DNA of 45,835 nt from Krasilnikovozyma curviuscula (Eukaryota; Basidiomycota; Tremellomycetes; Cystofilobasidiales; Mrakiaceae), in the NCBI GenBank assembly GCA_014825775.1, contig MVAQ01000175.1, positions 1 through 45,835 of the forward strand, given 5' to 3'. The notes beneath the pieces were generated by a model. That model saw only the letters and a list, made by a program, of their open reading frames with translations. It was not told where the DNA came from and made no database searches. Positions 1-14,084 of this stretch are shown here, piece after piece. The position numbers and the translations under genes are program-made. How positions within the stretch are numbered: the first letter of the stretch is position 1; the number at the start of each line of letters is the position of its first letter.

Positions 1-45
1 TCTGCTGTTTCGCAGGAGACCAGGGTTCGACTCCCTGTCAGAGAG
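1..45 (+). tRNA. tRNA-Asp, 3' part, cut by window edge
   Basis: Bases 1-81 are identical to 160-240, so this is the 3' part of another copy of the tRNA at 88-204. By that alignment bases 1-10 are the end of the intron and 11-45 the 3' exon: 3' side of the anticodon stem, variable loop, T arm with the TTCGA B-box core, acceptor strand and discriminator G. A T5 run follows at 50-54, as expected for a Pol III terminator. The 5' half lies before the window. Confidence 0.8.
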
Positions 46-87
46 TAACTTTTTGTTTCGCCATTTCTGCCCAAATTTCCTACAACC

Positions 88-204
88 TCTTTGATGGTCT
101 AACGGTCATGACTTCTGCTTGTCAGTATAAGTCACGACCCCTTGCTTGCGAGGGTACTGTCTGCTGTTTCGCAGGAGACCAGGGTTCGACTCCCTGTCAG
201 AGAG
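88..204 (+). tRNA. tRNA-Asp (anticodon GUC) with a 45-nt intron
   Basis: The sequence folds as a tRNA. The acceptor strand 88-94 pairs with 197-203 in all seven positions, one of them T-G, and 204 is the discriminator G. The D stem is 97-100/109-112, with the fourth pair mismatched. The anticodon stem is 114-118 paired with 171-175. The anticodon GTC is at 121-123 after T119 T120, giving Asp. The T stem is 180-184/192-196 around the loop TTCGACT. The intron starts one base after the anticodon, the canonical 37/38 site, and spans 125-169. A T5 Pol III terminator follows at 209-213. The intron edges are inferred from stem pairing; I did not test a bulge-helix-bulge fold. Confidence 0.85.
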
Positions 205-240
205 TAACTTTTTGTTTCGCCATTTCTGCCCAAATTTCCT

Positions 241-1469
241 GCTAGGCAGCCCCAGGCGAAGTGGTATTTTTTTCCCCGACCGATAATCCTTCACTACTGG
301 AACCAATGCCTTCTTTTTTGGGTGAACGAACATTCATAGGTTAGATATACTCCACAGTAAAGAAGGTCGGGCAACATTGCGGCATTGGAAAGCTTGACCA
401 GTTCGCTCCGCGTTCGTTGTTTTCCTCTCTTACCCTGTGTCAATTTTGATAATCTCGAGCCAAAGCGTGTCCTAACCACCGGTATGAAATTTTCTCGTGA
501 TATTCTCTGTATCTTCATGCGCACTGGCAGGCCAGGTGGCTGGCGCCGGGCGCGATATGTAGTTTGCCTGTACATGCCCACCGTTGTACATTCGCCGCGG
601 TCGCCGTTCTCGATAAACTCGCACTGGTGGCCTTTCACGGATAAGGAGAAGCCCCCGCACAGATCGTGGTGTGTGTCTTTAGGCGCCCTGTTGCATCTCA
701 TGCCTCATATTTCTTTCTTGCGCGCGGTACCCCACTTTTAAGATGACCATCCAGGGACACTTTTCTCAAGTGCAGCCAGGGTGGGGGTGCCCCCACCCCT
801 CTCACTCACACAGACGCCGATCTCACCTTCCCAAGTGAATAAATAATAAACAAAGAGCCGGTTTTGGAGCGGCCGTGCACCCGTCAGATGACGGCTCGAT
901 TACTTGCTGGGATCCATACGATCACCCCACATGAATACCCGCCTGCCCTTCTCTTATAACTATATTTGGGCGAGCAAGGGGTTATTCCAGTAACCCCATC
1001 CTGGTCTCGCAATGCAGCAACAGCCTGAGAGAGCACCCGTAGGTGAGAAGACTTGCTATGGACGGATAGAGGGGGGGTTTCCATGATTACTAACTCGCGT
1101 TGTTCGTTCCATATAGCTCTAGCTCAACCGGAGCTCCCACCTTCTTATGGTGAGCATGCATAAGTTCATATGAATTTTCACCACATAAAACAAATCCAAG
1201 CTGATTGACTTGGTGATTTCTTGCTCTCAGAACCAGACACCACTCCGCCATGGGCTGCCACCATGATCTCCTTGCTGAACAGGATAGCAATCTCGTCTGA
1301 AGCCTCTCATCGAACGATGGTAGATATGGCTATTGTGAGTTTCTGAAGATGTCGTTGTCGTCGTTGGCCATTGTAAAGCGCTAGACCTGACGTCGGATGT
1401 TAGGTCAGCAACAAGAGAACGAAGCGTGAAGGAGGAGCTTTCGTCGAGATACCAAATGTTGAAGGCGAG
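241..1469. other. Intergenic stretch without a recognised gene
   Basis: Open frames of 60-135 codons occur on both strands, for example at 294-701 (-) and 385-741 (+). Their translations resemble no family I know and they lack fungal splice signals that would extend them. The only distinct structure is the GC-rich palindrome at 779-798. No tRNA or transposon terminus was seen. Confidence 0.5.
779..798. repeat. Perfect 20-bp G/C-rich palindrome
   Basis: Two 9-bp arms, GGGTGGGGG and CCCCCACCC, are exact reverse complements around a 2-bp TG centre. It lies in the gene-poor region about 575 bp after the tRNA gene. It could form a cruciform or a strong RNA hairpin. There is no T-run and no adjacent coding gene to support a role as a terminator. 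Confidence 0.85.
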
Positions 1470-1867
1470 ATGCCTACAGATGCACCGGTGAGTCGAGTCA
1501 TCTCGCTCTCGTTTTTTCTCTTTGCTCGCTCTCATCGCTCATCCGACGCGCGGCCCTCACAACATTGCCTCCAGCACAAACTCCCCATCTTACGGAACGC
1601 AGTCGTGATACAGAACCTGACAGACGCCCAAGTAGACGCCTATCTAGAGTTCTACTCCATCAAGAAGATACGAGGTGAGAAGGCGAGGGACCTGTTGCTC
1701 TACTACGTCTGTGGAGACCTGACCGTCAGTGAGTGACCCGTGCCTATTTGCGTCCTAGCATCCTCTTAAAAGAGATTGATGAAGTTCTTTATTTATCTTT
1801 TCTTCTTTCTTCTACCATTCTCACTGGAGGGATAACAGAGCGGGGAAGTAGTCAGGACGGGCACTAG
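1470..1867 (+). CDS. Small spliced ORF, unknown function (about 66 aa)
   Basis: I do not recognise this protein. The model has three exons: 1470-1487, 1575-1728 and 1839-1867. The first intron starts GTGAGT and ends CCAG, and is a multiple of three. The second starts GTGAGT at 1729 and ends ACAG at 1838. If the second intron is not removed, the frame still closes with TGA at 1734-1736. The core exon encodes a smooth, helix-prone stretch containing LTDAQVDAYLEFYSIKKIRG, with no signal peptide or membrane segment. The downstream neighbour is a degenerate gene. The splice signals and codon-like composition argue for a real gene; the short length argues for caution. Confidence 0.4.
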
Positions 1868-2207
1868 ATATTGTTCCAATGCGGTCGTCAACCAGCCAGC
1901 ATCCGTTCTCACGTGAATGAACAGTGATTATTGTCATTTTCAAAGCAATCTACCATCCAACTGTTGTAGTTTTTTTCTTACCTATCGTATGTGATAATGT
2001 TAAATTTACATTCTGCTTCCACCCGGTGCTGCATCAGGGTCTCATTGACGACGCCTGCCTAACCGAAACGAGCGACCGCGATTGAAAAGGGAACAGCAGT
2101 TTTAGAAATGAGATCGAAAACTAACTTCTTCTATTTACAGTCTTCTTCTGGTTTTTGTTCTTTCCTCTCGATCACACCCGAATCGAGTCTAGTGAACCCT
2201 GAAAGTG
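1868..2207. other. Intergenic stretch
   Basis: AT-rich sequence between the small ORF and the degenerate coiled-coil gene. I see no open frame of note, tRNA or repeat. Confidence 0.5.
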
Positions 2208-2954
2208 ATGGACCTCGCCGTTCCCGAAGACGGGTTCATCATCCTCGGACCTGACCTTTCCTTCTTGACGGCCAGTTCATCCTCGGCTTTAGCTCATGGA
2301 GTGTCCATAAAGAGGTGGCTTCACTTGTGAAGGACCTTGGTGGGACGTTTGATTTGGACTTGGGTTGCTTGTTGTGGTTTTCGTAAGCATCTAGTGAAGA
2401 TGAAACAAGCAGGATGGGTTTTAGGTTGTGAAAATAAATACGAGCGACTAAATTCTGCATTCTACCAGATGTTCCTTAAAAAGAAAGGGGCAACTGACAT
2501 TAGAAGCCAAGGTCAACGAACAACATCAAACGCCGACAAACCGCAACGCGCAATGTACAAGCGCAGGTGCTGCTCTTTCTGGAGATCACGGCCCAGAGGA
2601 GAAGGTTTTAAGTTATAATTCTCAAGCAGCTCTCAGTGTGAATAAAAGAATACCGACGAGTTGTGGCTTCTGATGTCAATTCAAACGAAGACGATAGTGA
2701 CGCCGACCAATAGTTCGGGATTGGAAACTGAGGTCAACCTGTGTGCGCGTTAATGAGCGGATCAAGGTGTCGAACCAGCTTTCCTGGACCGATAGGAGCA
2801 TGTATCTGAGAAGGAGTAGTGACTTAAATGACGAGAACGCCAAGCTTCGAGGAAGAGTAGGTATGGTATTCCACTGTGTTCTTACCGCTCGAGAATTGTG
2901 CTAAAACAATATCAGAGGGTGTTAGACACTGAACAGAGAGTGCTCAGCAGATAA
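2208..2954 (+). pseudogene. Degenerate coiled-coil gene with a LIR-like N-terminus
   Basis: Protein-like pieces lie in successive frames. An ATG at 2208 opens a frame starting MDLAVPEDGFIILGPD, whose FIIL preceded by acidic residues fits an Atg8-binding (LIR) pattern. That frame stops at 2328. Reading continues in a neighbouring frame from about 2312 (EVASLVKDLGGTFDLDLG), then crosses a well-formed intron at 2383-2468 (GTAAGC donor, CTAA branch point, CCAG acceptor) into a Gln- and Asn-rich exon that ends at 2673. Further charged, heptad-like segments follow in other frames to about 2858. A second possible intron at 2859-2915 leads to a final stop at 2954. At least two or three frame breaks remain after allowing for introns, so decay fits best. 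Unmodelled introns or assembly errors are alternatives. Confidence 0.35.
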
Positions 2955-3258
2955 ATAATGTGGTAGTCCTTAACAAATGTCATGTGTAAAGTACTGCTAG
3001 TCCCTCCTGCTACCACCAAGTCGCCACGCGAGGAGCATAGAATCGAGTTCAGGCGTGGAATGACCCAGCAGAGGGGCAAGGATTCGTACCTAGTAGGTGG
3101 GACGACTGTTCCGAGTTTACATTCCTCTCAACACCTTCTCTAGTTTGATGTATTTTCAATCTGATTACAGGTTCCACGATTGCAGCACGCTGATCCACAC
3201 GCCCGCCTCTCTCCCCTCCCTCGTTACGCCCAACCCACCACCTGCTTTTTTAGCCAAC
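2955..3258. other. Upstream region of the NBR1-like gene
   Basis: No gene seen. A pyrimidine-rich tract ending in TTACAG at about 3170 could be the acceptor of a 5'-UTR intron. An in-frame upstream ATG exists at 3097, but the ATG at 3259 has the better context (CCAACATGG) and begins the conserved-looking protein. Confidence 0.4.
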
Positions 3259-6736
<3,478 letters not shown>

Positions 6737-7789
6737 AGTAACGATTCTCTCAATAAAACAAAGCATGGTGGATGCCCGAAGCATATCTTGCCTTTCCTCT
6801 CGTTCCTATTTCTCTGCTCTTTTGTACGGCGCGCCATATCCAAGCCCTTTTCTGCTTCCACAGCCTTTGTATATACGTAACGCCGTTGAAGCCAGGCACT
6901 AAATATGTATAAAAAGACGTCCTTTAACGTCCGTTGCACTTCCATCTCTCAACGGTCAGTAAGCTGAAACAAAACAAACACGCCGCGTCCTCGTCGCGTC
7001 TCCAAGTGAGCTCTACAAGCCACTGTTTTCGCTCTCAAAGCAACAATATGTAAAACGCTGCAGTACATCTCCATATTGTTGTCATATGAGATAGCATTAG
7101 AAGCCTTTTACTCCATTTCGTGAATCAACATTTTTGCCACGAGGTTGCTATTGCTTTTCTGACATCTGTCAGAGGGTAGTAGGAAATCAACTGAACCACC
7201 GTCAAGCAAGAAGAAGTCAAGGACCTTCCAGAATCAGCCACAGACCAAGCAAGTACTGCAGGGCTTTCCATTAAGTTTCTCAATCGGTGAGTCCCAAACC
7301 CCCTTCTTTCGCTAGACCAGGACCACAGGGGCAGCATGCTCAGCAGCTAGGCAGATAGCTTTCCTGAGGGAGATAGCTGACACAGATGACACCCTGAAGA
7401 CAAGGATACAAATCGTGTGACTGCGTGGGCTGCTACAGCAGGCTAGTCTGCTTCACTTTGAGTTTCCAGTCCTAGGATACTGCGAAGGCAAAAAAGGGCG
7501 ACATCACCAGCTGGCTTCCTCTGCTGACTGATTGCCTTTCGCCCTATTTCGGTAATCTAGCGTGGTTCTCAAGGTTGCGAAAACTCTAAGGGCAGGCACC
7601 CTCGAAGAGACCGTCACTTGAAGTATTGAGAAACCTTCGACGACACGCTCAGGAACCTATTTCGCTCGAGTTCAGTGTGAAACTTACTACCCCACAACGA
7701 ATCTTCAGCAAATCCTGGGTCAACACATCCTCTTCAAACGTTTCTGGTAGAGGTTACCATCTAAGTCTTTGAGCTAGTGCTGCATCACA
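6737..7789. other. Intergenic stretch between NBR1-like and NUM1-like genes
   Basis: About 1 kb. It holds the AATAAA-containing 3' end of the NBR1-like gene and presumably the NUM1-like promoter. Short frames such as 7125-7337 (-) have no recognisable product. No repeat or RNA gene was seen. Confidence 0.5.
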
Positions 7790-10700
7790 ATGAATATCGG
7801 TTCGTAGCTTCGTTTACTTTCATCCAACTCGGGCATGTTTGATGATATCCTGACCTTTACTCCGTTGCTCTTCGAACCTCAGATACGGATCCCTTTGCAG
7901 CTCCACCACCACCTTCCACCTTCCGTCTCTTGCCTCGTAAATCTCAAGCCAAACTCAAAGCAAAGGTTTCCACGAATGGTCCCGAGCGACCGGCGCCACT
8001 GGTCCTGGAAGAGAGCAAGTCACTCAACACGAATGTAACTAACAATAGTGCTCAAACCGAGATCAAGGCGACTGGAATGAGAGATCAGGTCTGTTGGAAC
8101 CTCGCTCATGGATTATTGATTTGTTGTTGAGGAGAGTGCTGAGTTGTTTATCACCTTTCTGAAACCTAGCTCCGATCGTTGTTGGCTGAAAAGTCGTCAC
8201 AGCTCGCCGCTGCTGGTCTACTTGGTCAACAAATTCTTGCTCAGCGTTCTGATCTCGAAAGAAGGATCAGAGAGCTGGCCGAAGTTGAGGATGGACACGA
8301 CGGTTCTTCTGACGGAGGTGAAGACGTCGGAGTTGAAACAGCCCACAAACTGAAGGAGCTGAGCAGAGCTCGAGAAGAATGGGAAAGAGAGAACGAGGGA
8401 CTGTGGAGAGGATTTGGAGCAGGGGCCAAGGTAAATGCTTGACCTCTCATGTCAGCAACTTACAGAATGCTGACATTTAGCCCCTTTTTTCTAACTGATT
8501 ACAGCCCATAGGCGATCTCTCTAGTCTACCAGCATCTGCATCGAGCTTAGAAGTAAAGGATCTCCCAACTCTATCAAATCCATCATTGGACTCCCCTCAC
8601 CAGTCATTCGAACCAACTTCACCCAACGCCGCACTGATGTCTTTTTCAGCTTCCAACCCGCTCACTTCACCCAACACCGTCTCCTCTGCTTCAGCAGCGC
8701 GTAGGGCCAGAAACTTGAATCAAAGAAACAACGACATTGAATTCGCTACTGAGATTGGTCAGAGTCTCTTACAAGAAGTCAGGAGACTACAGAAACTTCT
8801 TGAAGAGCGTGACAGCGAAATAAAAGAGCTGGCTAAGGATAGAGAGGATAATGAAAAGACCAAAGAGAACCTGTCAGAGAGAATCAGAGTTCTTGAGACA
8901 GTAGAGAGAGATTCAGGTTAGTGTGGCGATGTTGCTGCAAGGAGTCGATAGGCTTGATTGACTCACACTCTCAATTGCCTTTCACAGAGAGATTCAAGGA
9001 GGAGAACTGGAATCTTGAAGTACAGCTCCAGGAACTGAAGTCTCAACTCTCTGCTTCTCAAACTCAAGCCAACCGACATGAGTCCGAGCTCAAGCGAGTC
9101 AACGGTGCTCATTCTACCTTGCTTGTCTTGTCTGACCAACACAAGAACGAAGCTGATCGTCTTTCCGCCGCCTTGGAAGCTCAGAAAGCCAAGCATGAGA
9201 CTGATATGGCGACGATGAGGAAGACACAAGCCGGTTTGGCGAGGGAGAAGAGCGATCTCCAAGGAGCGATGGAGGCCTTGAAAAAGAAGGGTGGAAAACC
9301 AGGACTTGGGAAGAGAATCAGCTCCAGGTTGCTTGGTCAAGACATGAACTCCACCCCGAGCAAAAAGGGTCACGCTAACGAATTTGGCGAACACGTCGAG
9401 AACGACGACGACGACGATGAGTTTTTTGCTGGAGCTGGCGGAAACATTGGTTCTTTGAGAAGACGTGGCCCGGGCTTTGACGACAACGGTGTTGCCCACA
9501 GTCCATCATCCACATACCGATCCGACTTTGGCGACTCTCCAATGAGCTCACCTGCTCGTGGCAACCACTTCTACGCCGCCTCACCATCCCCAAGCGTCCC
9601 GTCGCCGCGAAGTGTTCTTTCCGAAGCTTCTGGTAATGGTACACCATCATCTGAACCTACTCAAATAAACGACATTGAGAGCTTGAAGAACGCTCTCGAC
9701 GCCGCTCGACGCGAGATCGCTGGTCTCAAGGGAGAGGTGGCACGAAGTCGTACGCTAGAGGCTTCCAGGGAGAAGGAGAACACTCCTGCTCAACGTAACA
9801 GTGATCTTACTGATGAAGGTGTCTGGGTCGAAGATGGCCATCAAACTCTAGGAAGTCGTTCTACCAGAGGAAGAGGCTCCAGAGGAAGAAGAGGAGGGAT
9901 GGGCAGAGGCGGTATCACTTCCTGGGCAACCGCATCGTTCCATGAAGGACCATTTGGTGGTGGGAAATCTGTTGCTGAACAACTCAAGATGGCTGCTGCC
10001 TCTCCTGGTGACAGCTCTTTCACATCAAGTGAAGCATCACCATCTCAACATCGCGACCCTCTTTCTCTCCTCGACAGTCCAGCATCACATGCCTCCTCTG
10101 TTGAAAGCGAGAGAAGATCTATAGACATGGATCCAGCATTTGCTCATCTTGCACCTCAAGGTTCACCATTGGCTTCCAGATCGTCCTCTAACTCACTCGT
10201 CAACTCTCTCAACAACCCACAACATAACACTCTCCGACCCGAAGATTTCGCCAAACTTAGACAAGAGAGTGCCAGTCCACCACCTCAATCAGAGCGTTAT
10301 GATACTGCTGCTGAGATGACTGCCACCGAATCGGGCACCGATTTCTACTCAATGGCTGGCGACTCAACCGATGACGACGAGAGCATTAAGGCGCCTCGAC
10401 AATCCGGCTTTGAAGGTGATCGCACTTTTATGCACGTTGCTCCCGAGGAAATGAGCTCAGCTGGATCCAATACAGACTTTTATTCCATCCGCAACTCCTC
10501 CAGTGACGAGAGTATCAAAGCTTCAGCTGTTCGTCCTCGCACCCTCACCACTACTTCAAGAAAAAACCTCAAGGCCTCTCAACTCGTTCCACCCACTATC
10601 GTCGAAAAGATTGTTGAGGTCGAGAAGATTGTTGAGAAGATCGTTGAGGTAGAAAAGATCGTGGAGATTCGCGTCGAAGTTCCCGTAGAAAAGGTCGTTG

Positions 10701-13700
10701 AAAAAATTGTTGAAGTCCCAGTCGAGAAGATTGTTGAGGTCGAGAAGATTGTGGAGAAGACAATTGAAAAGATCATCGAGGTGCCAGTCGAAAAGGTCGT
10801 CGAGGTCGAAAAGATTGTCGAGAAAAGAGTGGAGGTTCCAGTTCCATTCCCTGTGGAAAAGATCGTTGAAAGGACTGTTGAGAAGATTGTTGAAGTACCT
10901 GTGGAGAAGATTGTCGAGGTGGAGAAGATTGTATTGAAGACGGTTGAGGTCCCAGTTGAAAAGATTGTAGAAGTCGAAAAGATTGTTAACGTTGAGGTTG
11001 ACAGGCTGGTCTACGTCGACAAGATTGTCGAGGTAGAGAAGGTGGTTGAGGTGGAAAAGGTGGTCCAAGTGGAGAAGATCGTTGAAGTCCCCAAGATGGT
11101 TGAAGTTGAGAAGCTTGTTGAGGTGGAAAGGATCGTCGATCGACCAGTCGAGGTCGAAAAGATCATCTACGTCGACAAGGTCGTCGAAAAAGAGAAGATC
11201 GTTGAGGTCGAGAAGATCGTTGAGGTTGAGAAGATTGTCTATGTCGACAAAATCAACGAAGTCGAGAAGATTGTCCCTCAAGTCGTAGAAGTCGAGAAGG
11301 TGGTCTACGTCGACAAGATCATCGAAGTAGAGAAGATTGTGGAGAAGGTTGTTGACAGGCCAGTTGAAGTTGAGAAGATCGTCGAGAAGATTGTCGAGGT
11401 CCCCAAGATTGTTGAAGTCACCGTGGAGAAAATCATCGACCGACCTGTGGACAGGATCGTCGAAGTAGAGAAGATAATTCACGTCGATCGACCTGTCGAG
11501 GTGGAGAAGATCGTCTACGTTGACAAGATTGTTGACCGTGTGGTTGAAGTGCCTGTGGAAAAGATCGTTGAGGTGGAGAAGACCGTCTACGTCGACAAGA
11601 TTGTTGACCGTGTGGTTGAAGTGCCTGTGGAAAAGATCGTTGAGGTGGAGAAGACCGTCTACGTCGACAAGGTTGTTGACCGTGTGGTTGAAGTGCCTGT
11701 GGAAAAGATCGTCGAGGTGGAGAAGAGCGTGGACCGGGTCGTCGACAGGGTCGTTGAGGTTCCTGTTGAAAAAATTGTCTACGTCGACAAGGTTGTAGAG
11801 GTTGAGAAGATTGTCGAAGTGGTGAAAGAACGCTTAGTTGAGGTGGCCAAGCCCAGACTCGATCAACAAGACGGCTCAAGTCAGACTCTACCGGTTTCCG
11901 CCACATCATCGCCCACTCCTACCGGAATTTATCAATTTGACTCTAAAGCTGCTGTGACTGGTGCCCTCGGTGTGGGCGCTGGCGTTGCTGCCGCTCTTGC
12001 CGCCAAAGCGCTGGTCACCAACAACAAAGATGTTTCAGCAGAGGTACCAGAAGCCGCTTCATCCATAGCACCTCCTCAAATCATGATACCTCCACCGCCA
12101 AAAATGGCTCCCCCGGCAAATGTTCCTGTCAAAGCCATCGCACCACCACCCCGCCCAACTTCTCCTCCGCCTATCTTCTCTCAAGAGATGTTCGCAACGC
12201 ATACCTCTCGTACTACTGGTTCCAGCATACCGCCATTGAGAAATGGAAGAGCTGTTTCATCAACAAGCAGTTTCAGATCTGCGGCCAATGGTGGGTTTAG
12301 TGACTTTGGCGTCTTGGATCACGTTGGAACGTCGAAGGAGGCTCAAACATTACAAAGAGAAAAGGTTAAAGCGAGGGCGGATCTGGTTTTGAATGATCGT
12401 GGCTCCACTCTTTCTCGAGCCTCATCTTATCACCAACGTGAACCATCGATCGCATCTTCAAGGTCCACAGATGTCGGCGACTTGCCCCTTCCAAGTGCTA
12501 TCCACCACGGTAGCGGCGGTGACTCCACGGATCCAGAAATCATCTTCGCCATTACCCAGACTATGGTTGGCGAATTCCTCCACAAGTACACTCGCAAAGT
12601 GATGGGCAAGGGTATCTCGGAGAAGAGGCACAAGAGATACTTCTGGGTGAGGAATAATTTATCAATGAGTTTTACTCCGCCTCCTGTTCACTAACTAAAT
12701 GATTTCCTTCAGATCCATCCATACACCAAAAACTTGCACTGGAGTTCCGCAGATCCTGCTGGACCCAACGCGAATGCTGCCTCTTCCAAACATGGTGAGC
12801 GTTACATGCATTTGAAGGTCCTTTTATGTACTGACTCATTCGCTTGTGATACGCCATCAGCCTTCATTGAATCTGTAAAGGAAGTTGAGGATAACAATCC
12901 ATCGCCGCCCGGTCTTTTCAACAAAAGCATTGTCATCCTCACTCCTCAGCGCGAAATGATGTTCACTGCTCCCACACAAGAGCGACACGATATCTGGATG
13001 AACGTAAGTATCACATAATTCCCACCTTGATACATTCAAGAACTAGCTGACTAACACTTCTTTCCCCAGGCTCTTATGTACCTGCTTGGTCGTCAACCGA
13101 TGGTCTCAGGCACTACCCCCCTTGGTCCAACTCGATCTCAAACTCATCTTACCAGCCGTGGTGCCAGAAGTCAAGCATCGTTCAGGTCTGAGCGAGATGA
13201 CTACCACAATCTGACGCCCAAGGCAAAAGCTAGCAAGGATCAGCTTTCCATTGCTACTCGCCAGTCGTACGGAAAGAGGGCTGGCACCGCTGCCCACGCC
13301 ATTGTTCAGCAAGAGAGCCCTAACAGATCATTCAGGCCATCTAGATCAGAACTTGGTGACAACGACGATTTTGTGGAAGTGGGCCACCCTGGACAAGAGA
13401 TGTATTATGATGACGATGACGAGGAAGGAGGATTTGACGGTATAGAAGACGTGCGAGGTAAACAATTACGTTTTTCTGATCTTCGTTACTTGCATGGCTA
13501 ATTCCCTGTCATTTGTCTTCATAGTCTGTTGTGGTGGAAAGCACCGTGTTGGAGAACATCACCACCATACCTCGAGATTCTCACTTCCCTTGAATGATGT
13601 TCAAAGCCACCCTTCTCGAGCACCATCGCCGGCAGTTTCATTCGGACGAGCATCAAGGCGATCATCGAATGCCAGTGCTCTATACAATATCAACACCGGT

Positions 13701-13790
13701 GGAAGGAAGAGCGCTGCTAGCAACTTCCAAGACTCTGCTTCTGTCAGAAGTAAGAAACCAACCACATCTCGACCAAACACTCCTCATTAA
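7790..13790 (+). CDS. NUM1: NUM1/ApsA-like cortical anchor with PH domain
   Basis: Expected at the cell cortex, where Num1 and ApsA proteins anchor dynein and mitochondria and so position nuclei. Nine exons give 1808 aa: 7790-7799, 7883-8088, 8170-8430, 8505-8916, 8988-12646, 12713-12794, 12861-13003, 13070-13457, 13525-13790. The first coding exon is only 10 nt, ending at a GTTCGT donor. Features in order: a Pro-rich N-terminus; coiled coils around residues 75-150 and 210-400; a Ser-rich low-complexity region; a VEKIV-type repeat tract at about 834-1250; a short Gly/Ala-rich segment; a Pro-rich linker; and a PH domain at about 1477-1598 (EFLHKYTRKVMGKG, KRHKRYFWIHPYTKNLHW). This PH type is diagnostic of the Num1/Mcp5 family and binds phosphoinositides. 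The tail is Ser/Arg-rich with an acidic patch. Confidence 0.9.
10603..11850 (+). repeat. VEKIV-type coding repeat tract in the NUM1-like gene
   Basis: About 1.25 kb encodes roughly 415 residues built from short units such as VEKIVEVEKIV, VEVPVEKIVE and VYVDKIV. Codon choice varies between units in most of the tract, which points to old, selected repetition rather than simple DNA slippage. Only the end contains near-identical DNA copies (11520-11735). The antisense strand also stays open because of this composition. Confidence 0.9.
11520..11735 (+). repeat. Three near-identical 72-bp tandem copies
   Basis: Units at 11520-11591, 11592-11663 and 11664-11735 each encode 24 residues (DKIVDRVVEVPVEKIVEVEK plus a short link). 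The first two differ at a single base. The third differs mainly near its 3' end. They are clearly the youngest duplications in the tract, and a likely site of length variation between strains. Confidence 0.9.
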
Positions 13791-14084
13791 ATTCCGCTAC
13801 CACCTTAAGCTTTATCGCAAACCCTCGTTAACCATAATTCATTGTCCTCTCTCATTTCTTTTGTTTTCGTTACGTCCGTAGCGTCGCTTTCCTTTTCATC
13901 ATGCTTCCTTTGTTTATAAACTTCGCGTTTTCTTTCTCTTCTCATGGTTCAATGTGCTCAAATTCGTCTTGATGATTTCCATGCCTAAGGCCTTTACGAC
14001 TTCTTGAACCTGGCAAGGTTCGCTTAGGGAGCTGAAGAAGGGAAAATACAACAAAATCTATCGTTTCCTAATGCTGAATTGCCC

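Larger units (their letters stand above)
1..240 (+). repeat. Tandem duplication with a 159-bp period around tRNA-Asp
   Basis: Bases 1-81 match 160-240 without a mismatch and then diverge completely. The offset is 159 bp. The repeated block holds the tRNA 3' exon, its terminator and about 27 bp of downstream flank, so the unit is one whole tRNA gene with flank. More copies could lie before the window. Confidence 0.85.

Noticed and set aside
385..741. 118-codon plus-strand ORF and overlapping minus-strand ORF at 294-701
   Set aside because: Both are open over the same stretch, with no recognisable domain, no splice signals and no codon bias resembling the neighbours.
3097..3258. Longer start for the NBR1-like protein
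   Set aside because: The extension is not PB1-like, has a poorer start context and contains an apparent 5'-UTR intron acceptor.
10556..11482. 308-codon open frame on the minus strand
   Set aside because: It is the antisense of the VEKIV repeat tract. Its Asn/Leu/Asp repetition follows directly from that composition, and the plus-strand frame belongs to a gene with a PH domain.
11520..11735. Possible CRISPR-like or satellite array
   Set aside because: The 72-bp units are contiguous, multiples of three, in frame and without spacers, so they are coding repeats.
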